The notes below the pieces were generated by a model. The model saw nothing but the letters and a program-made list of their open reading frames with translations. It was not told the DNA's origin and did not search any database. Shown one piece after another: positions 12,132 to 25,700 of a DNA stretch of 64,000 nucleotides. Position numbers and translations under genes: made by a program. Numbering within the stretch: position 1 is the stretch's first letter; the number at the start of each line of letters is the position of its first letter. Origin of the DNA: Motacilla alba alba (taxonomy: Eukaryota > Chordata > Aves > Passeriformes > Motacillidae). The DNA is taken from assembly GCF_015832195.1 (NCBI RefSeq), contig NC_052017.1, positions 10,740,790-10,804,789 on the forward strand, in the 5' to 3' direction.

Positions 12132-12743
12132 TTAATGGGGAAAATACCTAGATGCCAAAGACTGCAAATTGTTGTAATTAGTAAGCCTGTATATGCCACA
12201 CAAACCAGCAGCAGTCACTGGAGATAAAACAGAACTTTCTGAAAGATGTTTGTATGGGCATACTAGAACATAATTCAGCCGCTCTGACTCTTCAGGGGAG
12301 TAGAGGTACAGCTCATCACCAGAAACAGTTTTGATTTTAATAGTGTTTCTTTTGTTTGTAATAAACTGAACCAAAATGTGGAACGAAAATGTCCCAAAAC
12401 CAGATATGTCTGAAACCTCAATGAGGTTAACTTGTTCACAGGCCTTCTGTAAGGCCCCCATTGTACAGTTTTCTTTCTGTGCCCAGTATCCCAATCCACT
12501 TTCTTCAACCCCTTGGAAATGCATCAAGTTGTAACAGATTATTATTAATTTTTTATTAAAGTAATTTATTATTATTAATTTATTATAATTCTTATTACTG
12601 TTATTATTTTGAAATAGTAATTCCCTGATATTGAAATACTGAAAACACATTTTTTGTGTTCTACATCCTTTGAATAAAACCTTCAAGACAAAGAGGCTGC
12701 TGGGGGAGAGCCCTCCATGCTGCAGGGGGGCTGTGCAGAACAC
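12132..12743 (-). other. Long open frame of 203 codons, no recognised domain
   Basis: An ATG-started frame of 203 codons runs through AT-rich DNA where stops should be frequent. About 25 codons in the middle (roughly residues 46-70) come from the degenerate (ATT)n tract and read as Asn/Lys/Ile repeats, which explains part of the length. The remaining two thirds are not low-complexity, yet resemble no family I know. There is no CpG promoter, and no signal peptide or membrane segment stands out. It is most likely a chance frame. A decayed retrocopy or a lineage-specific gene are the alternatives. Confidence 0.15.
12540..12611. repeat. Degenerate (ATT)n low-complexity tract
   Basis: About 70 bp of ATT and AATT repeats with interruptions, an old and decayed trinucleotide microsatellite. 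Confidence 0.8.
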
Positions 12744-14770
12744 CCTGGGACAGAGGAGAGTGACACCTCATCAGTCAGCCCTTGGTGGGGCAGTGGTGCA
12801 GTGTCTCTGGTGGGTCCCCAGCCCACCCAATGCCTTGGCTGCAAGGAATTCCCAAGAAGTTGAACCACAGCATCACCCTCATCATGCAGTTGCCTCAGGC
12901 TGGGAAATTGGGCACCTGAGAAGAGAATTGCCCAAAACAGTTCATTTCTCTGTGCTGACAGCTTTTTCATCAGTAAAATAGAGATGCAAATACTTATGTC
13001 GGGGGATTAAGGAAAGCTGAAATGACCATGGGCTGCTTGCACACAATATATGTTTCACCCTAATCTTTTCAGTTTGGAAAACTTCCAAAAATTAAACGAT
13101 GAATAAATTCTCCTCATAGCAGCCATGTGGATCACAAAGACTTGCAGAATTTTTGATGAAAGGCTACCATCTTCTAAAATGAATGCTGCAAGCCTATGTC
13201 ATGAGAAACCTTAACCAACTTCTCTGGGACTCTAAAAATGTTTTATAGAGTAATCTTGCAGTAGCTGCCTTACAGAGAATTAAGGCAGTACTGAAAAATG
13301 CTACAGCATAGTTATTGCTATTATTTCAGTAATGTAGTGTGCTACAGTTTAAAGAAGTTATTATGGAAGTATAATTTGACTAAAGTTTGCATTTGCAAGA
13401 TGACATATGTTTGGTGTTACAGCCTTTTCCTGGAGACCTCCAGCAGCAGTCACTGACCTTGTTAGGGACAGTGGCTGAGGATAAGGTATAGGAATAATCA
13501 GTGAAGAAAAAGTCTCTTGAATTCCATTTACCTCTGGCTAACAGGTTAATCCCCTATCAGATTCATCAAGTTTCTGTGATATCCAATCACTTTACAAAAA
13601 GAGTTTCACTGCAATTTTCTGACAACTTATTTTTAAACAAACTTTTCAAAAGACATTGAGATTTATGTGATATATAATCACTGCAAAGCTGAACACAGCA
13701 GTTCAGAATATAAATGCAGAAAAGTGTATGGAAATACAAGAAGGCTGCTGTAGAGGCATATGTTTTCCAACAGCTGGCCAGCAGCAGCAACAGAGAGCTA
13801 CAAATTTCTGATAATTTTAAGGCCCTACAGCCCCTAATGAGCACCCTACGACAGACAGCAGAGTAAGGTCATTGAGAAAATAAAGAAAAAAAAATTTGAT
13901 AGAACTAACTTATAAACTCTATAGTGAAGTTCATAGAAATTATTATTTATCCTTGTATAATCCTCTCATAACATCTGATACAATGGTTTTCCTGGGGAAG
14001 GTAGTTTGCTGTGTGCAGTGTGGCCATTCAGGAGTCACAGAGGATACATACTGCAGGTAGAGAAAAGCAAATAACATGAAGGCTTTTTAAAATTTTTTTT
14101 AAAAATACTTTTTTGCATTTTATTTCCTACATGATAGCAAATTGATGTAGAGTGATTTAAGTCTAGCTCCAAGTTCTGACTCCAGTTTCTCCTGATGGTT
14201 GCACCCAGCAGCTGCTTGGTCCTTTTTCATCCTACAGGTGGTTCTAAACTATAGTGTGTAACTGGTAAATGTAGATGGACATCCCTTGCTGGCTGCGCAG
14301 GAAGACTTTCCTACTCTACCAGACTATCCTATGGAATAAGTACAGGGTCTGGATACTGTTGGTCTGATGCCAGGTCTTAATTCACATTAAAAGGCCTGAC
14401 CTAAGTACTTGAGTTGGTCAAGATTACAGCAAGACATATTGCTCCCCAGAAGTTTTGTTTCATTGGTTGTCAGGGAACTATTGAGGTAAATACTGTCTTT
14501 GTCTTGTGTCTGGATGCAGCTCCTACAAATATGGACCCCCAACTCTTTCTTGGGATGTCTAGATGATATTGTAATGTGGATAAGGAAATGTCATGGAGCT
14601 ATGACTGCCATCACAGAGCTAAATAAATACCACCAGCACCACTGAGAAAACAATAGCAGTTACTGAATTAAAAAATAAACTCCTTCAATTATCATGAGAG
14701 AGGGAAAGGTACAATGCAATGCAGTCAATACTATTACAGGTTTATCCTCTACCTCCCACATCAATTTGCC

Positions 14771-14790
14771 CTTTTTTTTTTTTTTTTTTT
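14771..14790. repeat. Poly-T tract
   Basis: A run of about 20 T in a non-coding context. It could be an A-tail of an old minus-strand insertion, but no retroelement body was recognised next to it. Confidence 0.7.
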
Positions 14791-15854
14791 CTGCTGAACT
14801 ACAACTGATTTTGCTTCCTTGTCCTCCGATAAGCATCAGGAAAGTAGCAGTGCTGAAGCCTCTATCTGCAGAAAAGAGAGATACCTAGAGGTGCTTGCAT
14901 GTAGGTCTTCTACAACAACTGAGTTTCTGGAGCAGAATGCTGTCCACAGCTCAGGAAAACACGAGCAGCAGCAAAGAGAGATGACAGATCCAAAACATGC
15001 ATCAGGAGAAGCAGGGGTATCACAGAAACAGAAACAGCAGAAACACAGAGAGAACAGTAATCAATCTATGTGTCTCCCTTACCCTAGAAGTCCCAAAGAA
15101 CCACCTGATATCTCTGGGTGATTCGTATGACCAAAAGTTTCAAGCCTAACATACAGATGCAAGTCAAAGACATTATTTTAAGATCGTGGGTAAACCTTTT
15201 AAAGCCCAATGTGTCCATCTCAGTGGTGAATCCTGAACCCTTCCTTTAGATAAGAAATAGATAAAGTCATTGTACTTCATTACAATTTCCTCCAGAGTGA
15301 CTTGGTGACTCTGCACGTACCATGTTAATTAGTAGTAGCTATGGAGCCCTTCAGATTTGTCTCTGCCCCCTGTCCAAATTCTTCTTAGTTTTTCTCACTG
15401 AACCCACATTCAGGCATTAATTTCTATGTATCATACCAGTGAAGATCAATTTTACAGGATGACAATGACAGGCAGCCCCTGAAGCCTTAAAACACAAGTG
15501 CTGTATCAAATGAAACCTTAGCCAAACTGACAAGAGTTATTTTAAAATAATGAACTTCTCTTTACTGCTGGACAGTTTTGGAATGAAATTTGCAGATGTG
15601 AACTCTGCCATGCTTAGTGGTAGGGAAAGATTCAGTGGGAATACAGTTTTAAATCTGTCATTTAACTATGAGATTTGAGACCTAAGCCTGTATTGTTCCC
15701 ACTTATTCTTTACATTTGACTCAGTTGAAGACCTAAGTGAAGACTCTTGTCACCCTGCACTCCTTGGCACACAATTGGAGATAGACAGGCCTTCAGACAG
15801 TAGCATCAACTTTATTTTGGAAACTGCTTTCTTATTTAATCACAAGTGAATTGG

Positions 15855-15877
15855 ATAGCTTCACTGAGTGAAGCTAT
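15855..15877. repeat. Perfect 23-bp palindrome with a single central base
   Basis: ATAGCTTCACT (15855-15865), a single G, then AGTGAAGCTAT (15867-15877). Both 11-base arms match perfectly. The centre, TCACTGAGTGA, resembles two half-sites meeting head to head. It is either a dimeric factor site or a chance palindrome. Confidence 0.85.
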
Positions 15878-18869
15878 GGCAACGTGGGATTTTTTTCAGT
15901 GTTTCTCTGAATCTTAAAACTAGCCAAAATTGGGAAAAGTAGACCTTCCCTTAAAAATAGGTAAAATTTTATATCTGTGACTTTTTTCTCCCTAGATTTT
16001 TTCAGTGGGACAAAGGAAAGTAAGATTGAAATGACAGCAGTATGAAGTACAAAGTATTCTCCTGAATCCTAGGGCTTAAAATATACATTTCCATTTATAG
16101 AATCAGTTTAATAAACATCCTTTTCAAATGCTCAATTCCTGTTACATCTTATCAAAGGGGAAACAGTTAAAGAAAATTATACATCAGTGCTTGACTGTTT
16201 CTTTTTTATTTTTTCCCAGAAAGAAGTATTAGGATAATATGTAAGATGCCTTATTTAGAATCTGAAAATTTATTTTATGTTTTTCTGTTGACAACCAGAA
16301 GCACCGGGCTAGGAAAAAAATAGCAGAACAAAGAGCTCTCTAGAGATATTTCATGTTTGCTGACTTACTACATCATCATATATGACACTGAATTATTAGT
16401 TCAGCAAATACTGAAATAGCACAAGAAAGCTTTCTTGCTCTTTCATCTTCACCATTGTTCTTGGATTTAAACAAGTCACACAAAAAGTTGTGGGAAAAAA
16501 CTAAAAATATTGAAAAATCATAATTTAGAGTGGTGTTTGTTGTACAGGGTACCTCCTTAATCATACCGAGGTAGAAGGCTGGGAGTGTAGTTTCCTTGCA
16601 CTTAGAGGACAATTTGGATAGAAAACATGGCCCATCAGGTCTTTAGGAAATTTTAGCAGGATTCTTCCTTTTTCTCTTTTCATCTGTGGAAGTGACTCTG
16701 CCCATGCAGAAAGGTGGAAACGGTGCCCTGATTTGTATCAGACTGAACTCTGCTGTTGTCAGAGAAGCCCACACACACTACAGCACATTTTCCAATCATG
16801 TCACAAGTTAGCTATTTTCAGATTCCTTTTAAAAATACAAATATTAGTGACTATCAAAATTCAGGCCACCATGTACAGCATGGTCTGTGTGGGGTCTCAA
16901 AGCAGAGGTGAGCAGCTTGCCCTGCCTCTGCCACCTGCACTTTGTGGTTCTGCTGACACAGGGATGACCTCTCCTCACCAACCCCTGCCTGTGTGGGCTT
17001 GTTTGATTCCTGTGGCCTTGACCTCTGCTGTAAATTTTTAAAGTGACACTGTGTTCTTTACTGCAGGAATGGTGAGAGGTAAATGTCTGGGTGTATTATG
17101 ATTCTCATGACCTTCCAGCTGGGAATAGAAGTACAGTACTTCACCAAAAAATCCAGTCATAACAACAACTCCAGACTCAGCTGTGTGTAGGAAGCTGTAT
17201 CATCTATTTTGATGCAATAATAAATAAAATTATAATGCTTTGCATTACCATAGATACTGAAAATTTCTGAACTCAGAGTTGTTATTTATTAATGTTGAAA
17301 CTTTGAAATCATTAACACGAAGATGAGGCATGATTGCCTTTTTTCAGAACTAATTTTCAAAAATAGCTGTGATAATTCTTGTTCTTTAGGAATGGAAACT
17401 TGATTCTTCTCACCCAGAAAACAAAGACAAAATTCCCATTTGCAAATATTGTAGTGAGATCAGATTGTTTTCCTGCAAGCTATGACTTTCATATGCACTG
17501 GTGTAGTTTCTTTAAAATGCTGTGTGTGATAGCAAGAGAAAAGAAGAAGACAAAATGAAGCAAATGGATCAGTACATTAAACAATGTCATAAACTGAAAG
17601 GGAAGGATAGAGAATGATCAGGAATATATATGTTACAATTTAAAATAAGAATAATTAGGATGGATTTATTTTAAATTCATGGTACAATTTACTGTGCTCA
17701 TCTCAGACACTCCCTTCCCTTTCTTTTCTTCCCATACCCATTGAAAGATTTAAACACCTTACTTGTAAGTAATAAGCATTGATTCAGCATCCCTCATGAA
17801 ATGATGCATGATTTTACTCCATCACAGATAATTTCAGAAACATTTTGCTGCCTGCTTTTATCTGCACTCTACTTGTGGAGAGGATTTGAAAAGGTTTGCG
17901 TAGTTGCCTGCTCTGCAGTAATGTGAGGATTTTGTTATCCCGCTGAGCTACCACCATTCAGGTAGCTTGGACTCCTTCCTTCTGCAGCCAAAATCTCACA
18001 AAACCTCTCCCTGAAACACAAAGGTGCAGAAGAGAAAGGGCAAATGATTCACCAAACCTTTTAAGAGGCTATTTATATTCCTCCTAGAACACAATTAGTG
18101 CTTTTCTTAGCCCCATCTGATCACCTTGTTGTCTTCTGCTTGTGCAACCACTTAAACAGTTTTTAGACAGAGATCTTCAGCTACTTCTGATATCAGATCC
18201 AGTCCTGCCTCCAGCCAAAGACATCAGACCTGTCCTACAGATTTAAATGGGATTAAGTATTGTATCTCATTAGTCCCAGCTAAATACTGACATCTCAGTC
18301 GGGTTTGCACATCTACAGACCTGGTCAGAGCGCAGCATCCCAATTTCAGGTCAAGTTCACAACTCCCCAGCTGTGGGATGTTCTCTTCCTTGCACGTGCC
18401 AGCTGTGATTGCTGACATACCATCTTGCATCTCTGGGAGACACCCTCAGACTCACAGACATACTTGCACCCTCTGATAGTCTCCTTCAGTATGACAGACA
18501 AGTAGAAAACCTAGTGCAGAACAGACAATGCTGGCATTCATCTAATACAATTTTCCTTTTTTGTTCTCCGTATCTCAGTGTTTCCTCAAGCCTCTCTGCT
18601 AGAACACCCGCCCAATAATTGTGGAAATTAATGCCAAACAGCTGGCAGAGGGATTTGAGTGTCCAGTTCCTTGTGGCTATCCGTGAGGCAATCACAGTGA
18701 CTGGAACCCAAGCATTGTGCTTGCTGTGGAGCCAGGACGGTCTCTCTCGGATGCTCATACATCGGGCTTCCCATGGGGGTGTCCGGATCCTTGCCCGGGG
18801 CTGCCAGCTGCTGGGGCAGCTGCCCAGAGCCCTCAGCGAGACCCTGCTGGCTGCTGCCCCCTCGAAAAG

Positions 18870-19331
18870 GACATCGTCCCCTGGCAGAGTCCTGGCAGAG
18901 TCCCTTGCAGGGGAAGCATCAATGCCTATAAGGGGCATCAGTGCCTATCAGGAGCATCGCTGCCAGCAGGAATGCCAGTCAGCGCAAGAGTGTCACACCT
19001 GAGCAGGGGTACCAGCCTTGACAGGAGCAGCGGGCTCTACAGGGGACACCGATCCCTACGAGTGGGATCAGCCCGTTTGAGGAACCAGTCCCTGTGAGAG
19101 CTCTTGGTCCCTGGCAGGGATATCGCTCCCTGGCAGGAATATCGGTCCCTGGCAGGGATATCGGTCCCAGACAGGGATGTTGGTCCCTGGCAGGGATGTC
19201 GGTCCCAGGCAGGAATATCGGTCCCTGGCAGGGATGTCGGTTCCAAGCAGGGATGTCGGTCCCTGTGGTGTCGGTCCCAGGCAGGGATGTCGGTCCCTGC
19301 GGTGTCGGTCCCTGGCAGGGATGTCGGTCTG
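18870..19331. repeat. 19-bp minisatellite (VNTR-like), old on the left and homogeneous on the right
   Basis: From about 19105 to 19331 the consensus CGGTCCCTGGCAGGGATGT (19 bp) repeats in tandem with a few substitutions. Two units (about 19258-19272 and 19293-19307) are shortened to 15 bp in the same way (CCTGTGGTGT and CCTGCGGTGT). Between about 18910 and 19100 strongly diverged 19-bp units can still be traced, such as CATCAGTGCCTATCAGGAG. Because 19 is not a multiple of 3 and the unit lacks stops, all frames stay open on both strands and produce artificial repeat proteins rich in GRDVG or ARDRH-type motifs. These are not genes. Confidence 0.9.
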
Positions 19332-19339
19332 GCTGAGGA

Positions 19340-19720
19340 CAGTCGCGAGTGATCCATGCAAATTGCAGCCCCAGTGCAATCAATAGATGTGACAAGCAGC
19401 CGGCGCCGGCAGCCGGGGACATAATGAAGGTGTGAGTGTGTAACCGGCGAACAGATAACAATGCTATAGGAAATTATAGGGCAGCGCTGTATTGAATAAG
19501 TGCAGTGCGAAATGAGCTGCGGCTCGCAGGTCATGCTTCCCCGCTGCTGGAGTGTCTCCTGCTCTTGTCCTTTGTAATTGTAAGTGGCAGCAGTGGCGGC
19601 TGAATGCGAGGAGGGCACGTATCCAGCCCTCATTTGTTCTGCATTACAATGCAGCCCTCGCCGCCAGCAGCTGATCCCGAGTGTCGGTGCCCACCTCCCA
19701 AGTGGACCAAGAAAACAGTG
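19340..19720. promoter_or_regulatory. GC-richer, CpG-retaining enhancer-like block with SOX motifs
   Basis: This unique-sequence block follows the minisatellite directly. It keeps many CpGs and has several SOX-type cores: ATAACAATG near 19456, CCTTTGT near 19569, CATTTGTTC near 19630 and ACAATGC near 19647. TAATTG and GATAA cores occur as well. Its composition differs sharply from the AT-rich DNA on the right. No frame in it resembles a protein, and there is no TATA box or splice pair. The best guess is a conserved enhancer, with an unannotated CpG-type promoter as an alternative. Confidence 0.4.
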
Positions 19721-22700
19721 AAAACTCAATTTGCTTGAGAATGAGGAAGGCTGTCGTTAAAACAAGGCTGTCCTTGGAACCACGCGGAAGAGCAGAGAGC
19801 GTCCTGTAAGAAATAGGGTGAAACTTCTCTATTTTCTTTAAAAAAAACCCACCTGCTTTTGCCTCAAAGAAACACAGAAGGAAAAAGCCTCTTCATTCAG
19901 TAGACAAAAAAAATCGTACATAGAAAGTAGAAAATCCTCTAATTTTCTTATTTTCATGTTAAAAAATACTTATAATACATGAAACTTTTTTTAAACTTGG
20001 AAGAAAGCTTTTGACTACATAGAGTCTTAATACAGACAATTCTTCAGATGCTACTATTCCTCTTACCCACTTATTAATATTCAAGGGGAGAAGAATGTCT
20101 AAAATGTGTTCATTGATTTTTAATTTCATTTCCAAGTCCAATATGAAGTCCTTCTCTGCATTTTGTTCTGACATTTGGATCAAATCAGCAGTTGTTTTCT
20201 GAAACCTCAGGTCTTGGAGACTCTTGGCTCAGAATCCCATTTTAAAGGTTTACAGATTAAGTTTAACATTTGAACCTAATCAAAGACAAGGAGGTAACTC
20301 AAAGTGCTCTGCACAGTTCACTGGTATTTCACCATCATTGATCAATACTTTCAGCTATTTATGAACACTCCATACATCTCTTCCCCCCTCTTCATAATAC
20401 CAGGCAATGTTATTTATGTTTTTCTTCACCTTAGCCCTGAAATGAACATGAAGTAAAAGCTATACTAAACACAACACTTGCTCAATGTATTTATTAATAC
20501 ACTGCAAATGTAGATCAGTATTTATTCTATAACCTTGTCTTTAATCACTCAGTGTGGATGCTTTCTTACAGTGTTATATAGAATCACTTTGGTTCTTGTA
20601 AATGAACCTACCTACAAATGAAAATAATTCAAGGCAAAAAAATTCAAGCTCTTGATTTTTTTTTCCCGATAGAGTGAACAAACCCTGTCTTTTTTTCTTC
20701 TGGTTTGTTTAGGGCAGACAGCTTCCAGGTGAATCAGGGTAGGTGTATTTTCCAAATTCTATGGAGTCCACAGTGGGGTTTGCATCCTCAAATGTGAGCA
20801 AAATGCCACAAAAATCTCAGTTTTGACAGGTGACCACACTTCCTGACACAGGAAGGTGCTGCAGGAGTTAAGCTTGCAAGATATGGTGGATTTAGTGTCT
20901 GTGGAATCTTTCATTTTTCCATTGTTTCCCTTGGTTATGTAGGAGAAATCTACAGGATTTTCGCAGGACACAAATGGATTGCCCATCTTCTGCAGAGGCA
21001 GCACTGAGAAAGCAGTGCACACAACAGCCTCTGACACCCCAGCACTGGGTGGGAAGGAGAGACATTTTGGGAGCTCAGACTGGCAGCACTCTTCACACAA
21101 AGGGGTCTGTGGGACGTGACCTCCACTGGGAACAAAATCAAGGGCCTGCCATAGTTAATCCTGGGCTTTGTTATCTCTCCTTCACATCACTGTGCTTCCT
21201 GGTTAGCCCTGCACTGCTGCTGCTCTGCAGAAGTGTGTAAAGAGAGATGCTATCATCTGCTATCTGCCCAAGCCAGAAACAGGCAATACCAGAAAAGCCT
21301 GTCTTGTCCAATTTCCAGTTCAGCTTTGCAGACTCAAGAAGTGCAGATAGTTTGGACATACTTTAGATAAGGACCTGAATATCTGGGGTTTTCCTGAGCA
21401 TTGAATGCCATGCTTCATACAGTTTACTCAATTGTGTCACTAAATTTTTACCTTTCCTGGTAATAGACTTTTTTTTGCTTCCACATTTCTTCTCCCTACC
21501 TTCCAGCAGTAGTGCTGGTAAATGGACAAATATGTAAGTACAACCATCGGAGTACACTCTCTGGTAGTATTAGTAGTAAAATGGGCATATTTGCTCAGTG
21601 CATTTGGGTTCTTGAGAAGCAAATGTGTGAAGCCAAGAGCAAGCTGCTTGCCCCATGCCTGCAGTCAGAGTTCACTTTTAAATGTATGATGAAAAAAACA
21701 GACCTTGCCTTCCTGTCTTTGTAGAAAAATCCCGTGTACGTGTGTAGTACAAATGCACTTAGATGCAAAGATGAAAGTGGGTATTTTGCTTCTTTCACAC
21801 ACAGCCACAAAGGGAGCTCTGTACCTTTGCAGAGCTGTAATTGCCAGGTGCCTCTTTTAGAGGCAGGATAGATAGCTGGTTTGGCATTGGGCTAATCTTT
21901 TGGAAATGTAGGAGGGAGTAAAAAAGGACTGATTACAGATTGCTTTGCTCCATAAACCTCTCTCCCACACTGTCTGAAAATAAATGTTCATGTGCATTGT
22001 TACATCTTTCCACACAACATATTTAACCAACAGCCAAGAGGTAGGCTTTTTTTTTTTCTCCAGGGACATTCAGATTTTCAGCTAGTTTCCCCCTTGCTTT
22101 TCTCACTGCTTTCTCCCTTACTTGCCAATCCTCTAATGTGCTTCTGCTGAAGTATACCTCGCTTCTCCTTTTGTATATCAAGTGAAATCGAATTGCTTAG
22201 GCATAACTGTGTTTGCACCCCAACTCACTTGTGAAAAATGTACTGGTGATTGTTCCTGTTTGAATCAGGAATCTCTGAAACACAAATTCCTTAGGAATTG
22301 TGGAGGCCAGTCTTCTGCTGCCCTTCTGTCTCATGAGTTGTAGGTCAGCATTTAACTTCTGGACAATATAATTACTATTCAAAATTGCTAACATGTTTCA
22401 CAATAATTTTTAAAATTGACATCCAGGGAGCACCTGACCAAGACTAAGAGTGGACAACCTCATAATTAAAATGCTTTAACTGTCCCAGCTTTAAAGCCAA
22501 GCACATCACTGACAGCACACTGAAGGCATAGGAGGTTTGTTGCAAGGTAGAGTTAGGTGAGCTCAACTTTGGGCAAGGGAGGAAATGAAGGACACAGACA
22601 TCTGAACTCCAGCAAGCATTTTTCAGTAATTACTGCAAAGACCTTTTGTCTCCATCACATGTTGCAGTTAGGTGATTATCTCCTTTGTTATCTTGCTGTA

Positions 22701-25700
22701 GAACCACTTCTGTATCAGCAGACAGAGCCTCAGTCACTGTTGAGTTTACAGAAAACAAAGATGAAGGAAGCAGGGGCAAAGACAGGGATCAGAGTGGGGA
22801 TGAGGACAGGCAGGGACAGGCATGGGCTGAGATGGGAGAAGCAAACAGATCTGAAATGATGCCTGCCACACAGGCTCAGCACAGTTAGTGCTTGACTCCA
22901 CGAGTATGTGCAATGTCACCAGTATGGCAGCATGGTTTCCGTGTGAATAAGCATAATACAAATGTTTCTCAAAAGATGAAAGGTCTTCCAAGTGGTTGTT
23001 TTCCACCTTGTTTCCCTTGTTCTCACATTTGCTGCCCTGAAGAAGTGCATGTCTTTACTGTGTAACAGTGAACTCTTGGGACCAGCAGTGTCCCAACCCA
23101 GAGAAAATTCTCAAATGCACTGCAGGAAAATCTTGCAAAGGTTGGGATTCCTGTAATTCAAGCACATTCTGGTTTTACATTTTTCGTGGAGATCACAGTA
23201 GATGCTGAAGTGTCAAATTATGGTCTTGTGAAATAGCTGTTTTCTAACAGACGGCTTCTTGATCAAAAAATGGTGCTTTTTTTCCCCCCAGTCTTTATGA
23301 ACCTGAGCTGACAGCATATTCAAAATAGTGTATTCAGCATTAAGCAACAGAAGTGGGAATAAAAGATTTGTGTGGTTCGTGTTTTGTATGGGTAAAGACA
23401 AGGGGGTACACTTAAAGTAATCACAAGGAGAATTTTTGTTGTTGCTGTTAATTCAACATTAGACAGTTTTATGTGCACAGTCTAGAAATATACCAAAAGA
23501 AATAATGTTATTAAATTGAATTATGAGAAATATATCCTTTCTTTTCATATGCTAGTTCTTCTTTCTGGTCTGGAAGTCTGATTTACCCCTCAGATATGGA
23601 GTACTGCCTCGTGCCATAAATGTCTCTTTCTCTTAAGCTTTTTCAATCAAAACGCTCAGAGAGGACAGACAAAAGACTCAGGCTCTAGGACCAAAGCAAA
23701 ATTTTAACTAACAACTGCTTACAATGTGAGGAGCTTAGACATTGTAGCTGCTGACCTTGCCACCAGCTTCTCCATGGTGCCAAAGAGGAGCATCTACCAC
23801 ACATTTTATTTCCATGTCAGATTATATCCTTGCTTTGTACAAATCACATGCTGACACAAAATGTCTATGAGTCAGTCTTTTCCTTCATGTATTACTCATG
23901 TGAGATGTGCAACAAAATCCTCTATTTTCTGCACACAGCAAAGCCTTCTTAGATTCATCACACTGCAAATTGGAAGGAAGAATTATGGCATTTCTCTTTA
24001 GAAGAATAAAAACTTTTGACATTTAAATAGTATATTTACCAAAGCACTTTGAGCTATACTGTCATCTACTTTCTGTCTATTAAAAATGTTACAGTGTAAA
24101 AACTGTTTTTATCTTTGTCTCCACAAAAGCATGGCAAAAATTGATTCTATTTAACATTTTATCAACTGAACTAGAGAAGAGATATTACCTCTTTGAGCAT
24201 CAGCCAAAGGTCTTGTAGCTAATGCTGACCTCTGTCAAATCTAGCACATTGTATAGGAAGGATTGACAATTATTGTTCTATTGTATTTTGCAAGACACCA
24301 AGGGTCAGAGCAATGGAATTGTTACATTGCAGCAGAACAATAATTCAAAGCTTGTTTGCCTGTGCTGGGGAAAGCTGCTAAGGTCAAAAATCATTGTTGT
24401 ATTAGTGTAAAGACAAAATGCTAAGAAATTTGTAAATAGGTTTGCAATTTTTCCAATTATTTTAACTGTTTGCAGGGATTTCCTTTGTGGTTGACAGGTA
24501 TTCCAAATCAACCCACTTTCCCCCTATGACAGCATGATTATTCTTTTTAGAAAATGATAAATCAGCCTTTTAATCACAAAGATTCAGATTGCTTTGAAGC
24601 TTAATCTAGCCTGCTGGAAAGGAGAGCTGAACATCCAAGTAGAAAGGGAAATGCTTTGGAGCATGTATACAGCAGTGAGATAATATTTACAAATTCATAA
24701 AAGGCATTTTGAGTTAACTTGCTTAAGTTTTAAGGGTATGTAAAGTAAAAAGTGTTCCAAGAACCCTTGGTCTGTCTGTGAAAGCCTTGATTGCATCTCC
24801 CTGTGGTGCATGGCGCTTTTTTACACTGCTAATTTCTATTGACAGCATTCTGCTTAGTTGAAAGAGTATCAACTTATATTTTTGGCATTGAAAGTACTGA
24901 GTCTGATGTCTTCTTATCTTTTATGAATGCATATACGGTTCATTGCAAATAGAACTATAAAAAGAAAAGTATAACTGAGTGCCTCTATATAATCAACAGA
25001 AATGACAAACCCATTCCCATTGATGTTGAAGCCAATAAGGGTTTAATGCAAAACTTTAATACGAACAAGATTAGATCTAATACTGAAAATAGTTACAGTT
25101 CTTATATATGAATGAATATGTATTCATCATACAGAGGAAAAATATGATGAATATCAATGAGCTTGTCTAGGTCATCTCTTTTGCCTACTGTAGGATCATT
25201 TTCTGGGGTTGTGTTTGCAGCATTTTGGTTCAATCAGCCTGTGTTTGTCAGCAACATCAGTCTGCTGCAAAACTAGCAAATACTGTATTGAACTATCTAA
25301 ACAGGAGTACCATCTACTGGGCTCAGAAAGCAATCCTTCTGCCCTGCTCAGCACTGCTAAGTCCTCAGGTAGTGTGTGTGATTCTGTGCACTGCACATTT
25401 GGAAAACTGTGGACCAAGGGCAGAAAAAAGCTATGCAATTGAAGAGAGATGTAGGAAATGCCAGAGAAAATGGATGGTTTTTATGAGGGAAGACATGGAA
25501 TGGAGCTGTAGGCTAGAATGGGAATAGACTCAACAACTGCTACCAGATTGTAAAGTCAAGTGCTATTCAGGACAAGAATAGACATTGGTGAGTGCATTAA
25601 GGACTATCAAGAATTTGGCTAACTGTCAGAAATTTAGTCAGACCATTTCATTGTTGTTTTCATGCTGTGGACATTTATTCATCTGTAATGAACAGAACTC

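Larger units (their letters stand above)
7640..18700. other. AT-rich stretch without recognisable genes
   Basis: Upstream of the CpG island promoter. It holds homopolymer tracts (poly-T near 7700 and 14771), a degenerate (ATT)n run (12540-12611), a 23-bp palindrome (15855-15877), a partial roughly 36-bp duplication around 10210-10280 and one unusually long uninterpreted frame (12743-12132, minus). I saw no transposon tails, RNA genes or convincing exons. Confidence 0.5.

Noticed and set aside
18979..19729. Long frames on both strands encoding repeated RDRHPC or GRDVGP-like peptides
   Set aside because: They are produced by the 19-bp minisatellite, which lacks stops in every frame. All frames and both strands are open together, and none has a non-repeat domain.
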